This document shows, in pieces, positions 1 through 9,146 of a stretch of 64,000 bases of DNA. The notes under the pieces are model-generated. The model was not told where the DNA came from. It ran no database searches and saw only the letters and a list, made by a program, of their open reading frames with translations. Source of the DNA: Pseudomonas serboccidentalis (GTDB lineage Bacteria; Pseudomonadota; Gammaproteobacteria; Pseudomonadales; Pseudomonadaceae); the NCBI RefSeq assembly GCF_028830055.1, contig NZ_CP101655.1, forward strand, positions 5,669,316-5,733,315, written 5' to 3'. Both the position numbers and the translations under genes were made by a program. The first letter of the stretch is position 1. The number at the start of each line of letters is the position of its first letter.

Positions 1-597
1 ACCATGATCGGCGGCGGTGGCTTCGATACTTACTACGTCGATAACGTCGGTGATGTGGTGATCGAAACCGACGCGACCCCAAGTGCGACCGACCGGGTGT
101 TCGCATCCATCGACTACACCCTGACTGCCAATGTCGAAAATCTGCTCCTGACTGGCAGCGCCAACCTCACAGGCACAGGCAACGATAGCAACAACCGCCT
201 GGTGGGCAACGATGGCGCGAACATCCTCGACGGCGGCCTGGGGAACGACACATTGATCGGCGGCCTGGGCACCGACTCTCTGACGGGCGGAAGTGGCGCG
301 GACCGGTTCGTGTTCAATGACTGGAACGAGTCCGGAATCGGTAACCTGCGCGACGTCATCACCGACTTCAACAGCGCGCAAGGCGACAAGATCGATCTGA
401 CGAAGTTTGATGCCAATCTGTTGAGCGAAGGCATCAACGGTTTCAACTTCATCGGTGCAAATGACTTCACCGGTGCAGGTCAAATTCGCTTCGTTGACCA
501 CGTACTCTCGGGTAACGTCAGCGGGAATTCCGGTGCCGACTTTGAAATCCAGTTGGTGGGTGTGAACAGCTTCAGCGCCAACGACTTGGTGGCCTGA
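1..597 (+). CDS. RTX calcium-binding secreted protein, C-terminal part (5' end outside window)
   Basis: The reading frame is open from the first base, so only the last 198 codons of a larger gene are present. The visible part holds glycine/aspartate-rich nonapeptide repeats (GNDGANILDGGLGNDTLIGG around residues 67-87), which bind calcium and fold as a beta-roll. They are followed by a serralysin-type C-terminal region starting at GADRFVF and ending in DLVA. This is the usual end of type I secreted proteins, whose uncleaved C-terminus is read by an ABC exporter. What the protein does (protease, lipase, adhesin) depends on the missing N-terminus. No type I secretion genes lie in the window. A strong terminator follows directly. 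Confidence 0.85.
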   Translation, partial: TMIGGGGFDTYYVDNVGDVVIETDATPSATDRVFASIDYTLTANVENLLLTGSANLTGTGNDSNNRLVGNDGANILDGGLGNDTLIGGLGTDSLTGGSGADRFVFNDWNESGIGNLRDVITDFNSAQGDKIDLTKFDANLLSEGINGFNFIGANDFTGAGQIRFVDHVLSGNVSGNSGADFEIQLVGVNSFSANDLVA

Positions 598-608
598 TAC
601 AGCACGAC

Positions 609-673
609 ACCCGATCTGCTTGCGGATCGGGTGCAAACCAAAACGCCCTGATTGATTCAGGGCGTTTTGGTTT
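609..673. terminator. Tandem hairpins, bidirectional terminator
   Basis: Two inverted repeats: an 8-bp stem at 609-632 (acccgatc/gatcgggt) and a 16-bp perfect stem at 635-673 with T-rich and A-rich flanks. They separate the converging RTX gene (+) and LuxR-type regulator (-) and can serve both. Confidence 0.85.
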
Positions 674-693
674 GTGTGAGTGTCACATCAAAA

Positions 694-3429
694 CTACGTC
701 AGAACCCCCAGGGCTTTCGCCCTCGCCACTGCTTGCGTCCGCCGCTCAACGCCCAGTTTGCTGTTGATATGACTGGCGTGGGTTTTCACGGTATGCAACG
801 AAATGAACAACTGCTCGCTGATTTCCTGATTCGAGCACCCCTGAGCGATCAGATGCAGAACCGCCAGCTCTCGAGTACTGAGTTGTTCCGTTGACCCGGG
901 TTCCATAATGGTCCGGGTGACCGGTTGCGGAAAATGCGCGAGCAGTTGCTGGCTGACAGCTGTCGAAGCGATCGATACCAATTGCCCGCGTAACCAGTCG
1001 CCATGCTCTTTCACCAGTAAATCGAACGGCTGCACCACGCCACCGCCAGCCGCCTCCAGCGCATGGCTCAGTGCTTTTCTGGCCTCCGGCTCACGTCCGC
1101 CCGCCAGCATCAGCGCCACTGTCTGCGTCAACGCCATCACACTGAGCAACTGCCGGCCGGTTTGCTGGCCGTTTTCATGCAATGCGTTCAAACGCCCTTC
1201 GGCGAGCATGGCGTTCCCTTGAATCGTGTCAAGCAACGCCTGTTGCAGTTCAACATGCAAAGGCAGTTGTGGATGAAACTCTGGCGGCGCGGCAGCACGC
1301 TCGCCCGTGTAAGTCTGTCCAAGACGCGCCAGCCACGCCTCGGCCAGATCGGTACGGCCCTGCGCCAGCCACAGTTCGCATTTGACCAGGGTGATCATCG
1401 CCAGATAGTAGATCGGTGGCACATCCCAGATGTGCATCAGGCGCTCGGCTTCGGCGAGCTCGGCAAAGGCCTTGGCAAACTCGCCGGCGCTGCCGTCCAG
1501 ACGGGCGATCACGCAGTGGCCGATCAACACACTGATATCGCGGCAGGCCCGCGCCTCGCTCAGACCACTCAGCAATCGAGCCCGGGCCTGCTGTGGCTGC
1601 AAGCGCATCGACAGCAGAAAACCTTCATACAACGTCAGCCGCGCACGCACCGCGTACAGACGTTGCGCCGACAGCCCGCGCAGACGCTCAAGGCCTTGGT
1701 GGACCTCATCCAGTGCGCGCAGAATCTCGCCACGGGCCTGTAATACCCGCGCCCGGTCATAATGCGCCAGGGCCTCGAACAACGGGTTGCCGACCCGCTG
1801 CGCCAGCTCGAGGGATTCGCGATTCAAGCCCCTGGCCCGCCACAGGTCACCGTCGGCAATCGCCAGATTGGATAACGTAGACAGGCACATCAGGCGTTGC
1901 CCGTAACGCTTGACCGGCAGGCTGTCCAGCGCCTCGCTGCAATAGCGTTGGGTCAGCTCACGATGCCCGCGCCCACGGGCAATGATGCCGCTGAGCGCCA
2001 GCCACTGCGCGAGCATCGACTTCTGCGCAGAGGCCGAGGGCGCCGGCAGAAACCGGCTCAGATGACTCGACAACTCTTCGGCAGCATCGAGCTGACAGGC
2101 CAGCCCCAGCGCCCAGCTGTACAGCACGATCAAGCGTGGCGTGCTGATCAGAAGGCTGTCGGGCAAGTCCATTTTCCAGCGCAGCAGCATGCCGACGTTC
2201 TGCTCGGCGAGTAGTTGTTCCTCGGACAGGTTCTGCACCAGATTGGCCGCGACATCCAGATGACCGGCGCGCAAGGCCTGCTCCACCGCTTCATCCAGCA
2301 AGCCTTGGGCATTGAACCAGCGGCAGGCGCGCAGATGTAACGTCGCCGCCGGCACCAGGGTCTGGGCGAGGGGTCGGCTGCGCAGCAGATCGGAAAACAG
2401 ATGGTGGTAGCGGTACCAGTGGCCGTGTTCGTCCAGCGGCACCAGGAACACTTGATGCGCCAACAGAAACCGCAGGATTTCAGCGCTGTCGTGGGCTTCG
2501 CGCACCGCATCGCACAGCTCGCTGCAAAAGCGCTCTTGAGGGGCGGTGTCGTAGAGAAACGCCTGCACCTCGGCCGGCAGACAATCGATGACTTCTTCCA
2601 GCAGGTAATCGCGGATCAGCCCCTCCCCGCCGTTCAGCGCAGGTGGCAACGCCGCCTCGCTGCCGGCTTCGGAGACCGCCAGCAACCAGAAACGCAACCC
2701 GGCCACCCAGCCTTCACTGCGCTGGATCAGGTTTTCCAGAGCCTCGCCACGCAAGGAACTGCTGTGCCGGTCGAGCAGCGTCAGGGCTTCATCGTGGGTC
2801 AGGCGCAGATCCTGTTCATGCAGTTCGAGCAACTGGCGCGACAGGCGCAAACGCGCCAGATGCCAATCCGGACGCTGACGGCTGGTGACCATGACCAGCA
2901 AGCCGTCGGGCAGGTGATTGAGGAAAAATTGCAGGCAGCGGTCGAGCACCGGCCCTTGGGCGAGATGGTAATCGTCGAGCACCAGCAACAGCGGCGCGGT
3001 CGGTTGCAGTTGCAGCGCCAGTTCATCGAGCAAGCCGTCGAGCCACTCTTCAAAGGCGAACGGCTGGTGGCGCTGGCGCATCTTCAACAGGCCGAGCGCG
3101 CGGCTGCCCAGGTCCGGAAAGTAATCCTGCAAGCCTTCCAGCAATCGCTCGAGAAACCGCCCCGGATCGTTGTCCCGCGGGCTGAGGCCCAGCCAGAGGC
3201 TTTGCCAGTGCGCCGGCAGGCTTTGGCAGAACTCCACCGCCAGCGAGCTCTTGCCGAAACCTGCCGGGGCGCAGACCAGCAACAGACGTCCACCGAGCCC
3301 GGCGCTCAGGCGTTCACACAGACGCGGTCGCAATACGTAACCATCGGGCAACGGCGGGCGAAAAAAACGCCCGTCCAGTGTCGCAATGGTGACGCTTGCA
3401 GGACCCGGTAGCGGGGACAGATCAGTCAT
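694..3429 (-). CDS. MalT/AlkS-type LuxR-family ATP-dependent transcriptional activator
   Basis: A 911-residue signal-transduction ATPase regulator. The N-terminal STAND-type NTPase shows Walker A (APAGFGKSS, about 54-62) and Walker B (LLLVLDD, about 147-153). A long alpha-helical, TPR-like middle follows. The last 65 residues form a LuxR helix-turn-helix (STRELAVLHLIAQG..SNQEIS..TVKTHASHINSKLGV). Length and order match MalT and AlkS, which bind an inducer and ATP and then activate promoters as oligomers. It lies downstream of, and on the same strand as, the DUF1329/DUF1302/acyl-CoA ligase genes, as I recall for P. putida PP_0763-PP_0767. Regulation of those genes by a fatty acid or acyl derivative is therefore a reasonable inference, not shown here. 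The 268-bp gap and terminator before it suggest its own promoter. Confidence 0.85.
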   Translation of the reverse strand: MTDLSPLPGPASVTIATLDGRFFRPPLPDGYVLRPRLCERLSAGLGGRLLLVCAPAGFGKSSLAVEFCQSLPAHWQSLWLGLSPRDNDPGRFLERLLEGLQDYFPDLGSRALGLLKMRQRHQPFAFEEWLDGLLDELALQLQPTAPLLLVLDDYHLAQGPVLDRCLQFFLNHLPDGLLVMVTSRQRPDWHLARLRLSRQLLELHEQDLRLTHDEALTLLDRHSSSLRGEALENLIQRSEGWVAGLRFWLLAVSEAGSEAALPPALNGGEGLIRDYLLEEVIDCLPAEVQAFLYDTAPQERFCSELCDAVREAHDSAEILRFLLAHQVFLVPLDEHGHWYRYHHLFSDLLRSRPLAQTLVPAATLHLRACRWFNAQGLLDEAVEQALRAGHLDVAANLVQNLSEEQLLAEQNVGMLLRWKMDLPDSLLISTPRLIVLYSWALGLACQLDAAEELSSHLSRFLPAPSASAQKSMLAQWLALSGIIARGRGHRELTQRYCSEALDSLPVKRYGQRLMCLSTLSNLAIADGDLWRARGLNRESLELAQRVGNPLFEALAHYDRARVLQARGEILRALDEVHQGLERLRGLSAQRLYAVRARLTLYEGFLLSMRLQPQQARARLLSGLSEARACRDISVLIGHCVIARLDGSAGEFAKAFAELAEAERLMHIWDVPPIYYLAMITLVKCELWLAQGRTDLAEAWLARLGQTYTGERAAAPPEFHPQLPLHVELQQALLDTIQGNAMLAEGRLNALHENGQQTGRQLLSVMALTQTVALMLAGGREPEARKALSHALEAAGGGVVQPFDLLVKEHGDWLRGQLVSIASTAVSQQLLAHFPQPVTRTIMEPGSTEQLSTRELAVLHLIAQGCSNQEISEQLFISLHTVKTHASHINSKLGVERRTQAVARAKALGVLT

Positions 3430-3561
3430 GGCCGGCTCTTGTTTGAATGGCGGTTGGCGGCGTAGCGGATGTCCGCAGACTAGCGGTAAACGTAGAGGGT
3501 TTGAAGGTTATTGCTACAAATGGCTACAAAAAGACTACAGGCCAGCAGGCGCACCCCTGCA

Positions 3562-3623
3562 GAAGCTGCCGAAGGCTGCGATCTTTCAGGATCAAAAGAT
3601 CGCCGCCTGCGACAGCGCCTACA
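3562..3623. repeat. Degenerate REP doublet, family 1
   Basis: Contains ctgccgaaggctgcgatctt followed by an imperfect inverted copy (aaagatcgccgcctgcgacag). The arms match the family-1 REPs elsewhere in the window (for example 21719-21801) but have decayed. It lies between the LuxR-type gene and the terminator of the DUF1329 gene. Confidence 0.6.
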
Positions 3624-3637
3624 CAAAATCGAAACGC

Positions 3638-3672
3638 AAAAAAAACGCCCCGAACCAGTCGGGGCGTTTTTT
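3638..3672 (-). terminator. Rho-independent terminator of the DUF1302-DUF1329 unit
   Basis: aaaaaacgccccg, 7-base loop, cggggcgtttttt: GC-rich stem flanked by A and T runs, 26 bp beyond the DUF1329 stop codon on the minus strand. Confidence 0.85.
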
Positions 3673-3697
3673 CGAGGATGCGGCCTCGGGTCAAAGC

Positions 3698-5062
3698 TTA
3701 GCGGATACCGTCCTGGCCCAGGTTGCCCGGCTGGAATTCGCTCTTGGTGGCAGAGAAGCCGAAGTCATACGCCGATTTCTCTTCGTTCTTCATGCCCAGC
3801 GCCAGGTAGCGGCCCGATTGCAGGTCGTACAGGGCCTCCAGCGCGTACCATGGCACTTGCTTGTCGTAGTAGTCCTCGGCATGCGCCTCGGCAACGCGCC
3901 ACAGCTGACCGCGACCGTCGTAATGATCGATGACCGCTGCCTGCCAGGTGTCTTCGTCGATGTAGAAGTCACGTTTGGCGTAGATGTGGCGCTGACCTTC
4001 CTTCAGAGTTGCCACCACATGCCAGACGCGGCGCAGCTCGTAACGGGTCAAGTCCTGGTTGATGTGACCGGCCTTGATGATGTCGGCGTACTTGAGGGTC
4101 GGCGAATCGATCTTGTAGCTGTTGGAGGCGATGTACATCTCTTTCTTGCCTTCGAGCTTCCAGTCGTAACGATCCGGTGCACCGTTGTACATGTCCAGGT
4201 TGTCGGAGGTCCGCAGACCGTCCGCGGCAGTGCCCGGACCGTCATAGGACACTTGCGGTGCCTGACGTACGCGGCGCTGCCCGGTGGCGTAGACCCACGC
4301 CTTGCGCGGTTCCTTCACCTGGTCGAGGGTTTCGTGCACCAGCAGCACGGTACCGGCCAGACGTGCCGGCGCGGTCACTTTTTGCTTGAAGTAGAACAGG
4401 ATGTTGCCCGGATTGGCCGGATCGTAGTCCTTCATCTTGTCGCGGAACACGAACTGGTCCTGGAAATACACCAGGCTGAACGAGCCGTTGGTTTGTGGCG
4501 TCGCCTGGGTCACCAGACGGGTCACGCTGCCACCGCGATAACGGGTGATGTGGTTCCAGATCACTTCCAGGCCGCTTTTCGGAATCGGGAACGGCACGGC
4601 GGTGTCGAAGTTTTCCAGACCGTTGCCACCGGCCACCAGATTGGTGGTGGTGGCGTTTTTCTTGATGGCGGCGAACACGGCATCCGGCACGGTCGAGCCG
4701 CGATGGGACGGGTAGACCGGCATCTTGAAGGTCTCCGGGTAGCGCTTGAACATCGCGTACTGACCCGGCGCAAGCTTGTCCTTGTACTGGTCGACGTTCT
4801 GCGCGGTGATGGTGAACAGCGGCTTTTCACTGCCGAACGGATCGGACAGGAAGCCCTTGCTGTCGACCGTGCCGGCATTTTTCGGCAGCGGTTTCCAGGC
4901 CGGGATCGAACCGTCGGCGTTGCCGGCCATTTCAGCGCCCATCGGGGTCAGGCTCTTGCCCAGCTTGTCGGCTTCGGCAGCTGGAACGGCCGCCATGACG
5001 CTGGTCGCCAGCAACGACAATCCCAGAACACCGGCGTGGAACAGACTCTTTGTTATTTTCAT
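3698..5062 (-). CDS. DUF1329 family periplasmic/outer-membrane-associated protein
   Basis: A 454-residue protein with a clear signal peptide (hydrophobic FHAGVLGLSLLATSVMA, cleavage near residue 25). The mature part is rich in Trp/Tyr and beta-strand-like segments typical of DUF1329, whose fold is related to the LolA/LolB lipoprotein-carrier superfamily. The biochemical role of the family is not settled. Its genes almost always accompany DUF1302 genes in clusters handling long-chain lipids, steroids or similar hydrophobic compounds. The start codon is 28 bp after the DUF1302 stop, so the two are co-transcribed. A strong terminator follows. Transfer of a hydrophobic compound across the periplasm is an inference from family and neighbours. 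Confidence 0.85.
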   Translation of the reverse strand: MKITKSLFHAGVLGLSLLATSVMAAVPAAEADKLGKSLTPMGAEMAGNADGSIPAWKPLPKNAGTVDSKGFLSDPFGSEKPLFTITAQNVDQYKDKLAPGQYAMFKRYPETFKMPVYPSHRGSTVPDAVFAAIKKNATTTNLVAGGNGLENFDTAVPFPIPKSGLEVIWNHITRYRGGSVTRLVTQATPQTNGSFSLVYFQDQFVFRDKMKDYDPANPGNILFYFKQKVTAPARLAGTVLLVHETLDQVKEPRKAWVYATGQRRVRQAPQVSYDGPGTAADGLRTSDNLDMYNGAPDRYDWKLEGKKEMYIASNSYKIDSPTLKYADIIKAGHINQDLTRYELRRVWHVVATLKEGQRHIYAKRDFYIDEDTWQAAVIDHYDGRGQLWRVAEAHAEDYYDKQVPWYALEALYDLQSGRYLALGMKNEEKSAYDFGFSATKSEFQPGNLGQDGIR

Positions 5063-5090
5063 ATGTATGTTCGTCCTGAAAAAACTCTGC

Positions 5091-6980
5091 TTAGAAGTTC
5101 ACGCCAACACTGAGGGCAACGAAGTCACGATCATCCACGGTCGTGTAATCGCCACCAAAGAAGTTGGTGTAGGCCACACTCGCCGTGTAGGTGTTCTGGT
5201 ATTCGGCATCCAGCCCGAGGCTGATGGCCTTGCGACCTTCCTCGAAGTTGCCGCCTGGGCCTGGCGAGTAACCTTTCACGTCATGCGACCAGGCCACGTT
5301 CGGCTTGAGGTTCACACCGGCAAACACATCGCTGTAATCCCAGATCGCGCGAGCGCGATAGCCCCACGAGGTAGAGGTGGTGAAACCGTCGTTGTTGCAG
5401 TTGCTGGAAACGTTATCGCGCGAAGCACCCGGACCGGCACCGTTGATGGTCGAGGTGTTGAGGATCTGCGAGCAGGTGTTGAGGCCACCGGTCGCCGGCA
5501 ATTCACCCGGCCCGAACACCGGGTCGCGGCCGTAGCGCGCTTCGGACTTGCTCTCCAGACCACCGACGTGAGTCACGCCGACCTCACCCACCAGGGTCAG
5601 ACGGTTGGCGCCCATCACCTGATCGAAGAAGTGCGTCAGGGTGGTTTGCAGTTGAGTGATCTCTTTACGGTTGTAACCGTGCAGGTCCTGGCCCGGTACA
5701 CCGTTGAGGACCGACGCATTGGTCAACGCGCCACCGATCGGACGCACGCCGGCGAACAGGATGTCGGTGGAGTTCAACTGCACCGGCGCATTCGGCCGGT
5801 AGCTGACCTCACCGCTCCACGCCGTACCGGTAGGCAGGGTGGTGGAGAAACTCAGACCGTAGAGGCGAATGTCTTCAGGGTATTCGATGAAGTATTGCGA
5901 GTTGCCCGCGACCACCAGTGGCCCCAGCGCCCGGAACGGGCCAGGCAATGCTGCCACGCCGTTATAGATCGACTGTGGCGCACCGGTGGCGCTGAAGATC
6001 GGCGCACGGCTGTGGTAGTTCATGAAGTAGGCACCGAACTCGGTGGCCAGCGGGTCGAACATGTACTTGGCGGAAACGCCCCACTGCCCGCTGTCTCGCG
6101 CGTTGCGGTTAGGCGCACGACGTACCAGCACACCCTCGTCGTTGACGTCGACGCCGGCGTTGGCCAAAGGACCGAGCGCAATGCCCGGAATGGTCGAACG
6201 CTTGTTCAGTACCCGCAGGTTGTCGTCGCAACCGGTGGTCACGATGTCCGGCTGCGAGAAGAACGTGCCGCAGTTGTCGGTCACGGTCTTCTGCCAGTCG
6301 ATCTGATAGAAACCTTCGGCCGAGAGGTTTTCGGTGATGCTCTGCGACACGTAGAACATGTTGACCGGGATCAGACCTTCCTTGATCTCGGCACCCGGAC
6401 GGCGGAACGCGGAAACGTCGATCGGGTTGATCGAGTTGATGCCGCCACCGATGAAAGTACTTTCACCCCAGTTCACCACCTGCTTGCCCAGACGCACCGA
6501 ACCCGGCTCATCGGCAATCGAGTAGTTGTGGTAAACGAAGGCGTCGAGGATCTGCCCACCCGAAGAACGCGCCGCGACATCGCGGTTGTGGTTGCTGACG
6601 TCCTTGTATTCCAGATCCTGGTTCTGCAGCGCGAAGTCGTACCAGTATTTGCCCCGGACGAAGACCCCGGTGTCGCCGTATTTCAGTTCGAGATCATGGA
6701 TGCCCTTGAAGATCTTCGAGAAGGCTTGCCCGCTCTTGAAGTTCAGGTGGCCGTTATCGGAGGTCTGGGACAGGCCCTTGCCGCCGTTGTTGACACCAAT
6801 AAGATCCTTGTTCGGCTGCTGAGTCGAAATACTCATGCCCAGGGAGAGCGAGGAATCGAACTGACCTTCGATCTCACCGACGTTGAAACTGACGCCGAAT
6901 GCGGGCCCGGCGAGCGTAGAGGCAAGACTGACGGCCAGAGGCAGTTTAGCCCGGCGCCAGAACTGGTTTACTGAGGTCAT
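5091..6980 (-). CDS. DUF1302 family outer-membrane protein
   Basis: The ATG at 6980 gives 629 residues and is preceded by GGAG seven bases upstream. A longer upstream frame to 7235 lacks a signal peptide, so I rejected it. The N-terminus (FWRRAKLPLAVSLASTLAGPAFG) is a signal peptide. The body is rich in Gly, Asn, Tyr and Phe and ends in SVGVNF, the terminal-phenylalanine signature of outer-membrane beta-barrels. DUF1302 proteins are thought to be FadL-like or porin-like barrels, paired with DUF1329 partners, and linked to import or export of hydrophobic substrates. First gene of a two-gene unit with DUF1329; the acyl-CoA ligase lies upstream on the same strand. Confidence 0.85.
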   Translation of the reverse strand: MTSVNQFWRRAKLPLAVSLASTLAGPAFGVSFNVGEIEGQFDSSLSLGMSISTQQPNKDLIGVNNGGKGLSQTSDNGHLNFKSGQAFSKIFKGIHDLELKYGDTGVFVRGKYWYDFALQNQDLEYKDVSNHNRDVAARSSGGQILDAFVYHNYSIADEPGSVRLGKQVVNWGESTFIGGGINSINPIDVSAFRRPGAEIKEGLIPVNMFYVSQSITENLSAEGFYQIDWQKTVTDNCGTFFSQPDIVTTGCDDNLRVLNKRSTIPGIALGPLANAGVDVNDEGVLVRRAPNRNARDSGQWGVSAKYMFDPLATEFGAYFMNYHSRAPIFSATGAPQSIYNGVAALPGPFRALGPLVVAGNSQYFIEYPEDIRLYGLSFSTTLPTGTAWSGEVSYRPNAPVQLNSTDILFAGVRPIGGALTNASVLNGVPGQDLHGYNRKEITQLQTTLTHFFDQVMGANRLTLVGEVGVTHVGGLESKSEARYGRDPVFGPGELPATGGLNTCSQILNTSTINGAGPGASRDNVSSNCNNDGFTTSTSWGYRARAIWDYSDVFAGVNLKPNVAWSHDVKGYSPGPGGNFEEGRKAISLGLDAEYQNTYTASVAYTNFFGGDYTTVDDRDFVALSVGVNF

Positions 6981-7317
6981 CGACGCTACTCCATGTGCAT
7001 TATTGTTATGGCAGTGAGTACTTTTAAAAACGTCTGGAAGACCGGGAGCCAGTAGCCGCCCGACGTCACTCCAAAGTTGCATCGCCCCTGTTCGTGCGTG
7101 TGCCGCGTTTTTAAAAATCCTTGAGCGGACTATAGCCAGCAGGTGGTACTGCTTGATCCCTCTAAAGTGTGATTTGCAGCTGCCGGCCACTCTGGAACAG
7201 TCCTTTCGCCAGTCCGACACATGTCGGCACCGCAAGGATGGCTGATTTTTTCGATTTCACAAGCCAAGCGCTTGCTTGGGGGGTCTGGCGCGCCGGTTTC
7301 GGCGCGCCAGCAGGCAC
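6981..7317. other. Intergenic region upstream of the DUF1302 gene
   Basis: 337 bp without a convincing gene. It must hold the promoter of the DUF1302-DUF1329 unit. Two palindromes stand out: CAAGCGCTTG at 7266-7275 and an 11-bp perfect stem ctggcgcgccg/cggcgcgccag at 7285-7310, just beyond the acyl-CoA ligase stop codon. The second could end ligase transcription, though it has no adjacent U-run on that strand. Confidence 0.6.
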
Positions 7318-9000
7318 TCAAAGTGTCGAGAGGAAGGTGCTGTTGTTGGCCTGCCATTCGGTGATGTCGAGGCGGATGCGCTTCTTGTCGAGTTTGCCGA
7401 CACTGGTCTTGGGAATTTCCGTAACAAGGGCGATCTGGCTCGGAATCGCCCACTTGCTCAGGTGCCCCAACTCCACGAATGGCTTGAGGTGTTCCTTGAG
7501 CTCACGCGCACCGATCTCGTGCCCTTCGCGGATCACCAGCAGCGCAAACGGCCGCTCGCCCCACTGCGGATCGGCGATGCCGACCACTGCTACTTCACGT
7601 ACCGCCGCGTGACGACTGATCAGGTCTTCAAGGTCCAGAGAGGAGATCCATTCGCCACCGGTCTTGATCACGTCCTTGATCCGGTCGCGGATGTCAATCA
7701 CGCCCATGCTGTCGAGCGTTGCCACATCGCCGGTGTGCAGCCAGCCGCCGGCCCACAGCTCGGCGCCCTTCTGCGGTTCATTGAAATAGCCTTCGGTGAG
7801 CCATGGCGCACGCAACACCAGTTCGCCCTGGGTTTCGCCGTCGGCGGGCAGAAAGTTGCCTTCGGCGTCGACGATCGCGGCCTCCACCAGCGGCCCCGGT
7901 ACACCTGCCTTGATCCGGTAAGTGGTGCGCTCGTCTTCGGTGCCGGCCATCAGTTCGTCGTTCAGATGCGCACACGAGACCAGTGGCCCGGTCTCCGACA
8001 TGCCGTACGCCGCCGTCAGCTGAATGCCCCGGGCCTTGGCGGTTTCATACAGCGTGCGGTTGAGCGCACTGCCGCCGATGACAATTTTCCAGCCGCCGAA
8101 ATCGGTGCCCTGCGCGCCTTTGGCGTTGAGCAGCATTTGCAGGATGGTCGGCACGCAGTGGGAGAACGTGACCTTCTCCTTGCGCCACAGCTCGACGAGG
8201 AATTCCGGGTCGTAACGTCCCGGATAAACCTGCTTGAGCCCGAGCATGGTCGCCACGTACGGCAAACCCCAGGCGTGCACGTGGAACATCGGGGTGATCG
8301 GCATGTACACGTCGTTGGTGCCGAGCAGGCGCACGCTGTCGATCGCGCCCATGATGGTCGACACGCCCATGGTGTGCAGCACCAGTTGCCGATGGGTGAA
8401 GTACACGCCCTTCGGGTTGCCGGTGGTGCCCGTGGTGTAGAACGTGGTGGCGACCGAGTTTTCGTCGAAGTCCTGGAAGTCGTACTGCGCACTCGCGGCG
8501 GCCAGCAATTGCTCGTACTCGCCAACCAGGTTCGGCAGCTCGGCAGTCTTCTCCGGCAGATCGGTCAGCAGCAGGGTTTTCTCCACCGTGGTCAGGTGCG
8601 GCGCGATGGCCTGGTACAACCCGACGAACTCGCTGTTGACCAGCACGAAGCGATCCTCGGCGTGGTTCATGGTGTAGAGGATCTGCTCCGGCGACAGGCG
8701 TACGTTGATGGTGTGGATCACCGCGCCGATCATCGGAATGGCGAACATGCATTCCAGGTAGCGATGGCTGTCCCAGTCCATCACTGCCACGGTGTCCCCC
8801 GCCTTCACCCCGGCCGCCGTCAACACGTTGGCCAGCCGTGCCACCCGCTCGATCAGGGTCGGATAGCTGTAGCGCAACTGGTCTCGGTAGATGATCTCGC
8901 GGGTTTTCTCGTAACGGGCGCCGGACATCAGCAGCCGTTTGATCAGCAATGGATACTGGTAGGCCCCATCGGCCGGGGGAATGACGCGAGTCTGCAACAT
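7318..9000 (-). CDS. Medium/long-chain acyl-CoA ligase, AlkK-like
   Basis: A 560-residue member of the ANL (acyl/aryl-CoA synthetase) superfamily: activates a fatty acid with ATP to acyl-AMP, then transfers it to CoA. All hallmark motifs are present: the phosphate loop YTTGTTGNPKG (about 188-198), YGMSETGP (about 332-339), WLHTGD (about 420-425), the hinge region DRIKDVIKTGGEWIS (about 439-453) and the C-terminal catalytic lysine in PKTSVGKLDKKR (about 535). No signal peptide; cytoplasmic. It resembles AlkK and the PP_0763-type ligases that act on medium-chain acids. Its position before DUF1302/DUF1329 suggests it activates whatever those envelope proteins deliver. The first gene of the cluster, with a 146-bp promoter region upstream. 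Confidence 0.9.
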   Translation of the reverse strand: MLQTRVIPPADGAYQYPLLIKRLLMSGARYEKTREIIYRDQLRYSYPTLIERVARLANVLTAAGVKAGDTVAVMDWDSHRYLECMFAIPMIGAVIHTINVRLSPEQILYTMNHAEDRFVLVNSEFVGLYQAIAPHLTTVEKTLLLTDLPEKTAELPNLVGEYEQLLAAASAQYDFQDFDENSVATTFYTTGTTGNPKGVYFTHRQLVLHTMGVSTIMGAIDSVRLLGTNDVYMPITPMFHVHAWGLPYVATMLGLKQVYPGRYDPEFLVELWRKEKVTFSHCVPTILQMLLNAKGAQGTDFGGWKIVIGGSALNRTLYETAKARGIQLTAAYGMSETGPLVSCAHLNDELMAGTEDERTTYRIKAGVPGPLVEAAIVDAEGNFLPADGETQGELVLRAPWLTEGYFNEPQKGAELWAGGWLHTGDVATLDSMGVIDIRDRIKDVIKTGGEWISSLDLEDLISRHAAVREVAVVGIADPQWGERPFALLVIREGHEIGARELKEHLKPFVELGHLSKWAIPSQIALVTEIPKTSVGKLDKKRIRLDITEWQANNSTFLSTL

Positions 9001-9146
9001 ATGAATCCCTTTTCTGGCTGCACGGTGTTGGCGTAGAGAGCATTACTCTAGAGCCGTTATACCCCAGCCAAATCAGCCAAAGGAATGATTTGCAGAGCCG
9101 TACAAATACTAGCTTTGCGCCAGCATTTGCCGGTATTCAGCGCCGA

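Noticed and set aside
4776..6974. 732-codon open frame on the plus strand
   Set aside because: It is antisense to the DUF1302 gene, whose signal peptide, beta-barrel ending and operon position are clear; long antisense frames are common in GC-rich DNA.
7276..9036. 586-codon open frame on the plus strand
   Set aside because: Antisense shadow of the acyl-CoA ligase, which shows all ANL-superfamily motifs.
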